Positions 56,898-64,000 of a DNA stretch of 64,000 nucleotides are shown here, piece after piece (position 1 is the first letter of the stretch; every line of letters starts with the position of its first letter). The stretch covers positions 7,915,726 to 7,979,725 of the forward strand of contig NC_087074.1 of assembly GCF_026151205.1 (NCBI RefSeq), given 5' to 3'. Under the pieces are notes generated by a model. That model was not told the origin of the DNA, did no database searches, and saw only the letters and a list, made by a program, of their open reading frames with translations. The position numbers were made by a program, and so were the translations under genes. The DNA is from Bolinopsis microptera (Eukaryota; Ctenophora; Tentaculata; Lobata; Bolinopsidae).

Positions 56898-56990
56898 GGT
56901 CAAACCCTAGAAGCAACACTCGTCCTCAGTCATCGTCAGTTCTCTCAAGGAACCCAGCTCGTACTTCAATACACTTGAATAGAGGGGTAA

Positions 56991-59702
56991 ATGAGGGATA
57001 TTCCATCTTGGGGTGTCTTCTTGCTGCTTCTTCTGTCGCTCTTTCCATTTCAAGTCCCGGGCACTGGTCCTCAGGGGAAAAAGTTTGCAGTTGATTTTGC
57101 GAAGTATGACGGACAGCATCCCTATTTACCCAGAGACACAGAGATAATAACAAAATGCTTCCAATATTCTCGATTGCTGCTTCCTGAATATTATGATAAA
57201 CCGGCCAAAGAAATAGGGAATAGTTCCACAATATGTCGGTTCAATTTCGACCCTTACCAAGGCCAAGGAAGGATTGACCCCACAGATTATGTCGATGAGA
57301 TAGTCCGGATTGCAAGTGATGAAGATGCAGTATGGACCTGTTCTCTGCCTGATAAGAACCTCTGTGATGGTGTGTCCCAGTGTCTCACTGATGAGTGTGG
57401 CTGCAAAAATAACTTGACTGAAGTTTTCTACTGCTTTGACGGCTCAGGCTGCATCTCGTTCGACGATCTATGTGATGGTACCCAGGACTGCATTGATGGG
57501 TCTGATGAGTGTTACTGTGAAGATTCTGTGAAGATATCTTGCCCGCTAATCAGCAGCACTCCCAATTGTTTGCCTGCTGTATCGTGCCTGGGTAGCCTGT
57601 CAACTAATTTGAATTGTACTATTCCAGATAAGAGTGACGCTGATAAATGTGAGGAGGCTTTTCGGGAGACTGATAAAATTTCTCCCTTGTACTCGTGTCT
57701 TGATAGACAATACCAACATAACCACCAGTCATTTACGTTATCAATGCGTGAGGATCCAATAAGTTTCGTGTCATCTTATTGCAAATATAACTGCGCTAAC
57801 GAGACAGACTTCGTGGTGGAAAATTGGGTACAATTTTGTGATCATATATTTAGTGATTTATGGTCAGAGAGCGACTTCGTTTTCAACTGTGAGAAAGATC
57901 CGTTTAGATCTGGAACAGAGTCTTTCCACGTGACAGCATTGTGTGATGAAAAGCAAGACTGTAAAAATGGGGCAGATGAAATTGGATGTCCGGGCAGGTT
58001 CTATTGCAGCCCAAACTCAACAGCAGAGTGGGTTGATCCTGACAAAGTATGTGATCATGTGAAGGATTGTGCTGACGGTAGTGATGAATGTGGGACATGT
58101 GACTTGGGAAGTTTGTCCTCCTCAAAGTTCCTTATTCGATCCATACCGGTTCTAGTAGTCACAATTTTCATGGGGCTCTTCATAGTCATCATCAACTCTG
58201 TAGAGGGATACAAATGCTATCGCTCCCAAAAGGATTCAAAGACCGGTCAAATTGACAGAATTTTCCGTCTCCAAATATTCTTCTACGATCTGCTGATGGG
58301 ATTATATCTGTGCTGTATCGTTATAGCCGCTACAGTGCTCCGATTCAAAGGCGACTACTGCTTGTTGGAGAGAAAGTGGCGAGCCAGTATATCGTGCTCT
58401 AGTCTTGGTGTGCTCTTCTCTGTATCTTCTCATGGCTCCTTGTTGACTGTCGCATCTGTTAGTGTGATCAGATGGCTGAATTGCACCAGTATGGTTTGGG
58501 AAATGAAAACAAGGATGGTTGTCTTAGGATCCGCTTTAGGTCTTCTCCTAAATGTAGCTCATGCTGTTCTTCCGCTCCTATCCATTTCTGCCGTACAGGA
58601 TATTTTTAGGACGGAAATATTCTTCACTCATCTTGATGAAAATCCATTTTTTAGCAAGAATCCTATCGACCTACCTAGACTTACAAAAATGTACGAGGGT
58701 GCATTTGCTACGGAAAGTAACACAAACGCCATGCTGGAAAAGCTCCGAAACACGACTTCAAAGGGAAGCATATTCGATAGTGAGGAGATAGGCTACTACG
58801 GCAACACCGGATTATGTGTCCACAACATCTTCAAACTTCAGGAATCTTATCAGATCTACAAACTTCTATACTGCACGACTCTGGCAGTACTGTTGGTCAC
58901 AGTACTTGTAACATACACCAATATATTGCTGGAAGATAGAAAGAGTAAAGCACGTGTTGCGGCTCTACGAGAAGCAGAAAAGGCGAACATTACACAATCT
59001 CTAACAGTAAAAGTAGCTCTTATGATCGGAAGTCAACTCATAGCCTGGATACCCTTCATCATAGCAACAGTCTATTACCAGCTCATTTCCAAACAATCAG
59101 TACCACCTTCAGTTTTTGAGGTGTTCGCTCTGGTGGTCATCCCAGGCAACAGTTTTCTGAATCCCTTATTTTATAGCGACCTATACAAAAAGGCTGTTGG
59201 TTACCTATTGGCAGGTAGGAGATGGTCGGTGAACATGATCGCGATGTTCACTGACACCTGGAGACTGCCACCTGGAGACGAGGTCAGGAACATTCAGACT
59301 TGGAAGTGTGGACCTGGAGACGAGGTCAGGAACATGGAGACTGTGCAGTGTGCACCTGGAGACGAGGTCGGGAACATGGAGACTGTGCAGTGTGAACCTG
59401 GAGAAGAGGTCAGGAACATGGAGACTGTGCAGTGTGAACCTGGAGACGAGGTCGGGAACATGGAGACTGTGCAGTGTGAACCTGGAGACGAGGTCAGGAA
59501 CATGGAGACTGTGCAGTGTGAACCTGGTGACGAGGTCAGGAACATGGAGACTGTGCAGTGTGCACCTGGAGACGAGGTCGGGAACATGGAGACTGTGCAG
59601 TGTGAACCTGGAGACGAGGTCGGGAACATGGAGACTGTACAGTGTGAACCTGGTGACGAGGTCAGGAACATGGAGACTGTGCAGTGTGCACCTGGAGACT
59701 AG
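56991..59702 (+). CDS. LDLa-domain GPCR with minisatellite-encoded cytoplasmic tail
   Basis: This 903-residue intronless receptor has a signal peptide (VFLLLLLSLFPFQVPGTG). Its ectodomain carries LDL-receptor class A motifs (CDGTQDCIDGSDEC about residue 160; degenerate CDEKQDCKNGADEIGC; CDHVKDCADGSDEC about residue 355). Seven helices start about residue 380 (IPVLVVTIFMGLFIVIIN). Helix 3 reads SLLTVASVSVIRW and helix 7 carries FLNPLFYSDLYKK (the NPxxY motif). This resembles LDLa-bearing LGR/relaxin-receptor-like and GRL101-like GPCRs, but no leucine-rich repeats are present. The ligand is unknown. Loop 2 is unusually long. After helix 7 and a short juxtamembrane part, the tail consists of 14-residue repeats of the type PGDEVRNMETVQCE. 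The TAG at 59700 is inside a repeat. A TATA box lies 94 bases upstream. Confidence 0.88.
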   Translation: MRDIPSWGVFLLLLLSLFPFQVPGTGPQGKKFAVDFAKYDGQHPYLPRDTEIITKCFQYSRLLLPEYYDKPAKEIGNSSTICRFNFDPYQGQGRIDPTDYVDEIVRIASDEDAVWTCSLPDKNLCDGVSQCLTDECGCKNNLTEVFYCFDGSGCISFDDLCDGTQDCIDGSDECYCEDSVKISCPLISSTPNCLPAVSCLGSLSTNLNCTIPDKSDADKCEEAFRETDKISPLYSCLDRQYQHNHQSFTLSMREDPISFVSSYCKYNCANETDFVVENWVQFCDHIFSDLWSESDFVFNCEKDPFRSGTESFHVTALCDEKQDCKNGADEIGCPGRFYCSPNSTAEWVDPDKVCDHVKDCADGSDECGTCDLGSLSSSKFLIRSIPVLVVTIFMGLFIVIINSVEGYKCYRSQKDSKTGQIDRIFRLQIFFYDLLMGLYLCCIVIAATVLRFKGDYCLLERKWRASISCSSLGVLFSVSSHGSLLTVASVSVIRWLNCTSMVWEMKTRMVVLGSALGLLLNVAHAVLPLLSISAVQDIFRTEIFFTHLDENPFFSKNPIDLPRLTKMYEGAFATESNTNAMLEKLRNTTSKGSIFDSEEIGYYGNTGLCVHNIFKLQESYQIYKLLYCTTLAVLLVTVLVTYTNILLEDRKSKARVAALREAEKANITQSLTVKVALMIGSQLIAWIPFIIATVYYQLISKQSVPPSVFEVFALVVIPGNSFLNPLFYSDLYKKAVGYLLAGRRWSVNMIAMFTDTWRLPPGDEVRNIQTWKCGPGDEVRNMETVQCAPGDEVGNMETVQCEPGEEVRNMETVQCEPGDEVGNMETVQCEPGDEVRNMETVQCEPGDEVRNMETVQCAPGDEVGNMETVQCEPGDEVGNMETVQCEPGDEVRNMETVQCAPGD

Positions 59703-59945
59703 GTCAGGAACATAGAGACTGTGCAGTGTAAAACTGGAGACGAGGTCAGGAACATGGAGACTGTGCAGTGTGCACCTGGTGACGAGGTGAGGAACATGGA
59801 GACTGTGTAGTGTGCACCTGGAGACGAGGTGAGGAATATGGAGACTGTGCAGTGTGAACCTGGAAACGGGGTCAGGAACATGGAGACTGTGCAGTGTGAA
59901 CCTAGAGACAATGTCAGGAACATGGAGACTGTGCAGTGTGAACCT
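59265..59945. repeat. 42-bp coding minisatellite, about 16 copies
   Basis: The unit CCTGGAGACGAGGTCAGGAA (continuing CATGGAGACTGTGCAGTGTG) is 42 bp, a multiple of three, so copy-number change keeps the frame. About ten copies encode the GPCR tail. A GAG to TAG change at 59700 ends the protein, and about six further copies follow as 3' UTR, with extra stops and more substitutions. Confidence 0.92.
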
Positions 59946-61226
59946 GATGCATATTTGAAGTTATAACTAATAATAAGACGTACTTATCGCTGTGATGACA
60001 AGTATTTTTGCCGATGCAGTTTGCAAATAGTTTGTTAGTATGTATATTGTTATTTGCTTTTTGGATTAAGTTACAAATTCCAGCGTCTTCTATGTGTAGT
60101 GATAATACTTGATTACAACAGATGTGTACTATACGATCTACATAATTACTACATGCAAACAACCAAGTAATGGCCAATGGGAATAACAACATAATAATAG
60201 GTATCTTGTTTGAGCGGTACATAACCCTAGAGTGTAAAGAACTGTTTCCAGATAAGTCTGCCCGACAGAGGGAGCAGAAAAATGTCACATCTTGCGTGGA
60301 AGCGTGAAGCAGGAAATAAATTGTGATCGGCCAGGTAGCGCAGTTGGTTAGAACGCCTGTCTTACAATCGTTAGGTTGCGAGTTCGAAACCCACTGACTG
60401 CCTGGTCGTCGACGTTCAGCTAAGGATCATGAGTGGTCTATGCAGCCCCCCGGTCTACTCAGCCGAATACTCGAGAAATCGGGTGTGAGGGTTAAATGAG
60501 GAGCTGCACATTGCAGCAAAGTCTCGGACGAAGAAAGTATGGTACACACTACCTTAACCGTCACTGGCCAAAAAGATCCTTCGGCTTCCTGTAATTGGCT
60601 GGTTGCACTTGTGTAACATTGTGGCTGTTGGAATACACCGAAGTAAAATAAGTGTCTAGATAAAAAAATCAATAAATTGTAATCTCGAGGTCTGGATATA
60701 AGATTAACTTGAAACTTTCCAGATAGCTATATGGTTATGATATGGATAATCTGTGGAAGTTTGGGCGAATTTTTATATCACTTCAAACACAAAAAATTAT
60801 CTCCAAATGAGTGGTTTGCGGTGTTACAACGCATACATCTCGAGATCTGAATATACTTTTCATTGAAACGTTCCAGATAGTTATATTTATCATGGTATGC
60901 TGTTTGCTATACGGGTCTATAATTTTATAATAGTACGTGCATATAAATAGCTAGTACGTATTATAGTAAGGGGAAAAGTGGTCGATTTAAGGGTTCCATT
61001 GGATTTGAATGTTCACAAGGATTTCTCAACGGAATATGGTAGTTAAGACCCCTACGAACATAATTAGACTTGTTGCCAATTTTGTATCTCAACAGAAACA
61101 CCACTTTTACCACTTTTTACCACCTTTGTACCACCTGTCTGGTTTGCCAAATATCTTTAGTTGTGAACGTCGTAAAAGGCTGCAAATTAACCTAGAATGT
61201 TTATCTTATCAAGGAGTAAAACTTTT
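59946..61226. other. 3' flank with SINE and a diverged direct repeat
   Basis: Apart from the SINE at 60328-60680, a 55-bp motif occurs twice (60681-60735 and 60838-60890), with shared ATCTCGAG, TTGAAAC and TTCCAGATAG. No gene is supported. Confidence 0.5.
60328..60680 (+). mobile_element. tRNA-derived SINE, copy 2
   Basis: The head has a good A-box (TAGCGCAGTTGGTTAGAAC) and B-box (AGTTCGAAACC), so the internal RNA polymerase III promoter looks intact. The tRNA-like part is followed by a roughly 250-bp unrelated body shared with the copy at 55975. It ends near AATAAATTG. Confidence 0.88.
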
Positions 61227-64000
61227 GTGTGAAAAATTTTTACATTGGACAATCAGCTAATTGTATAATTACCAATTAGTTAATCACCAAAAAATTTGAA
61301 AATTTTTTATTGGCTCAAAATGATTGAAATCGTTTGAAACACGGAGAAATGTAGTTTTTAGAAAAACTTCAAAAATTTTTCACTTAAAAATTTTTTTCGA
61401 GACTTAGAAAAAAGTTTGAAAATTTAAAAATATTTTTATTCCGCCAAAAGTGATCGAATTGCATGAAACGTGGATAAAAATGCTTTGCAGAAAAACTTCG
61501 AAGATTTTGAGATTGGGGAATACTAAAATCATCAATATTTGAAGTTGGAGTTCAGTAAATCTCGACATATTTTAGTAATTAGGAATAGCTTAGCGGAAAG
61601 GGCCGAACCTGAAAAAGGTTAACCACACAATATTAGAGTTTCATAACTAATTACAATACAGCTTTTATTCCACAAATTCCACATAAAGAAACAGCACAAA
61701 AGGACCATTTAAGATCGAACCGATTTTACCTGCTGTACTATCATTTTATTGATTTCAATGATCAAAACCTCTGTACCGTCAATCTTGCCAATCTATACCG
61801 GGTATCTGAATGTACCGGACCTCTTATTTACCTCTATAATTAGACCCAGTTGTGCAAGAAATGCGATTTCTCACAGGGGTTTCTTTTAACTGTGCACTTT
61901 TTGTCACTCTCGCAACTCGCAAGAGGCCCGGTATTATAGGGGGGTATAGGAAGCGAGTGTAAATATACCTTCCATCATCCACTGTGCCCCCACTGTGGCT
62001 TTTTTGTATTGTGAATGCGCATGCCGCTTCGTTTGCTATGCCAGATACCTCGAATAACCCCCATATGTCATTGCCAGGGTCGGGATAGAGCTGGAGATAG
62101 CATTGAAAAGTTGCTAGAAATAGCTAGATTTAGAGTAAACTGGTGGTAGCTGGGTGGTGCTAGCATGGATGTAGCAGAACGTAGCTACACGGGGTTTCAT
62201 TGGAGTTGGTTATTTTAATGGCCAAAGAGTGCCGGAACTAAAGTTACTTAAGATTGCAGTTGAGGGGCAGTGTAAACCACGGTGTAGTCAGGGACACAGA
62301 GCTACAGTGCAGGAGTACTGCAAGTGCAATAGAACAGTGCAAGTGATACAGTCTGCAACAGTAAAACGCCGACGAAGCTAGACTTAGAGTGAACTGATGG
62401 AAGCTGGGTGGTGCTAAAATGGAGGTAGCAGAACGTACTACATGATGAAAACAGGAAAACTAAGGCTGGTTGAGACCTAAAAAGATGTGAATCTGTCCTG
62501 ATAGATCCAGTGAAGAGCGAGTAGCGAAGAGTTTGATCACTAACCTAAAGCTCTAAAGAAGAAGAGGGCTAAAGAGACTCACTTTGATCAATCAATCTAA
62601 AAAGGGTGGGTCAGTCTCTCTGTTTTCATCAGATTCTGATGAAAGGCTGTTAAGCTCAGGACGGTGATCTTAATAGGTCGGATAGCTGTACCTGGTTGCT
62701 TCCAGCCCACCCTTGTCGCTTGAAAATAAGTTCTCACCCCACCTCTTCCAAAAATGCAGTGACCAGAGCAGGAAACTCTTCTTCCTACTCTTCTTTCAAC
62801 CCAAACAAAATCAGGTTCCAGCTCCTCTCCTCCTCTGCAGCCACAATCTTATCTCCTTCTTCGGCGTTTTACTGTTGCATACTGTATCACTTGCACTGTT
62901 CTTTTGCACTTGCAGTACTCCTGCACTGTAGCTCTGTGTCCCTGACTACACCGTGGTTTACACTGCCCCTCAACTGCAATCTTAAGTAACTTTAGTTCCG
63001 GCACTCTTTGGCCATTAAAATAACCAACTCCAATGAAACCCCGTGTAGCTACGTTCTGCTACATCCATGCTAGCACCACCCAGCTACCACCAGTTTACTC
63101 TAAATCTAGCTATTTCTAGCAACTTTTCAATGCTATCTCCAGCTCTATCCCGACCCTGGCAATGACATATGGGGGTTATTCGAGGTATCTGGCATAGCAA
63201 ACGAAGCGGCATGCGCATTCACAATACAAAAAAGCCACAGTGGGGGCACAGTGGATGATGGAAGGTATATTTACACTCGCTTCCTATACCCCCCTATAAT
63301 ACCGGGCCTCTTGCGAGTTGCGAGAGTGACAAAAAGTGCACAGTTAAAAGAAACCCCTGTGAGAAATCGCATTTCTTGCACAACTGGGTCTAATTATAGA
63401 GGTAAATAAGAGGTCCGGTACATTCAGATACCCGGTATAGATTGGCAAGATTGACGGTACAGAGGTTTTGATCATTGAAATCAATAAAATGATAGTACAG
63501 CAGGTAAAATCGGTTCGATCTTAAATGGTCCTTTTGTGCTGTTTCTTTATGTGGAATTTGATAAAGCTGTATTGTAATTAGTTATGAAACTCTAATATTG
63601 TGTGGTTAACCTTTTTCAGGTTCAGCCCTTTCCGCTAAGCTATTCCTAATTACTAAAATATGTCGAGATTTACTGAACTCCAACTTCAAATATTGATGAT
63701 TTTAGTATTCCCCTATCTCAAAATCTTCGAAGTTTTTCTGCAAAGCATTTTTATCCACGTTTCATGCAATTCGATCACTTTTGGCGGAAAAAAATATTTT
63801 TAAATTTTCAAACTTTTTTCAAAGTCTCGAAAAAAATTTTTAAGTGAAAAATTTTTGAAGTTTTTCTAAAAACTACATTTCTCCGTGTTTCAAACGATTT
63901 CAATCATTTTGAGCCAATAAAAAATTTTCACTTTTTTTGGTGATTAACTAATTGGTAATTATCCAATTAGCTGATTGTCCAATGTAAAAATTTTTCACAC
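61227..64000. repeat. long inverted repeat reaching the window edge
   Basis: Bases 61227-62376 are the reverse complement of 62857-64000, with only about six bases of net indel and few mismatches over 1.15 kb. A 480-bp spacer (62377-62856) separates the arms. The spacer begins with a diverged direct copy of an arm segment (62379-62441 against 62122-62186; shared GCTGGGTGGTGCTA). Open frames up to 97 codons occur but show no domain. The palindrome continues to the last base, so the true end lies outside. It resembles a fold-back element. Confidence 0.88.

Noticed and set aside
59294-59923. Antisense and alternate-frame ORFs over the 42-bp minisatellite
   Set aside because: They mirror the in-frame repeat of the GPCR gene and have no start context or domain.
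60331-60405. Functional tRNA gene
   Set aside because: Promoter boxes are present, but the acceptor stem does not close and the sequence runs into a SINE body shared with 55975.
62696-62989. Serine-rich 97-codon ORF in the third inverted repeat
   Set aside because: It crosses from spacer into arm, has no domain, and would be disrupted in the mirror arm.

Overview
The window is animal nuclear DNA: AT-rich, with short GT/AG introns, a TRPA-type cation channel, class A GPCRs, an LDLa-domain GPCR, an SLC46-like transporter, LZTR1 and J-domain proteins. Much of the rest is non-LTR retrotransposons, a tRNA-derived SINE, minisatellites and long inverted repeats. The gene mix and the scattered TTAGGG-like motifs suit an invertebrate, perhaps a cnidarian or another early-branching animal. 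The species cannot be fixed from the sequence alone.

Layout. (1) 330-12883, minus strand: a TRPA channel gene, from its start codon to the S6 helix; the last exons lie beyond the left edge. I could join 19 exons in phase into 978 codons. Its introns hold a 1.34-kb near-perfect palindrome, an opposite-strand intronless GPCR (8327-9361), a broken LamG/pentraxin-like gene (from 5294) and two tandem repeats. (2) 14646-16009, minus: a four-exon, 257-residue type II membrane protein of unknown family. (3) 16-29.7 kb: gene-poor, with a 5'-truncated CR1-like LINE, a dispersed repeat pair, a 19-bp minisatellite and an old composite inverted repeat carrying TTAGGG-like and GCGCGC blocks. (4) 29.8-42.3 kb: two tandem SLC46-like transporter copies, both broken. 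Copy 1 has two single-base frameshifts. Copy 2 is split by a 5.55-kb RNase H-bearing LINE with a clean 13-bp target duplication, and again by a 1.0-kb palindromic insertion. (5) 42.5-47 kb: a nearly full-length CR1-like LINE with frameshifts. (6) 48.3-50.65 kb: an intronless LZTR1 gene. (7) 51.5-55.7 kb: three tandem J-domain genes. (8) 57-59.7 kb: an intronless LDLa-GPCR whose cytoplasmic tail has become a 42-bp minisatellite. (9) 61.2-64 kb: a third long palindrome that reaches the right edge.

There is no operon-like cooperation between the genes. The strongest local themes are nesting of genes inside the TRPA introns, clustering of J-domain genes, and repeated insertion of long fold-back elements, one of them inside a coding exon. 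The ion channel, the LDLa-GPCR, LZTR1 and two of the J genes look intact; both transporter copies and both larger LINEs look dead or dying. All functional statements rest on motif reading; no database search was possible.
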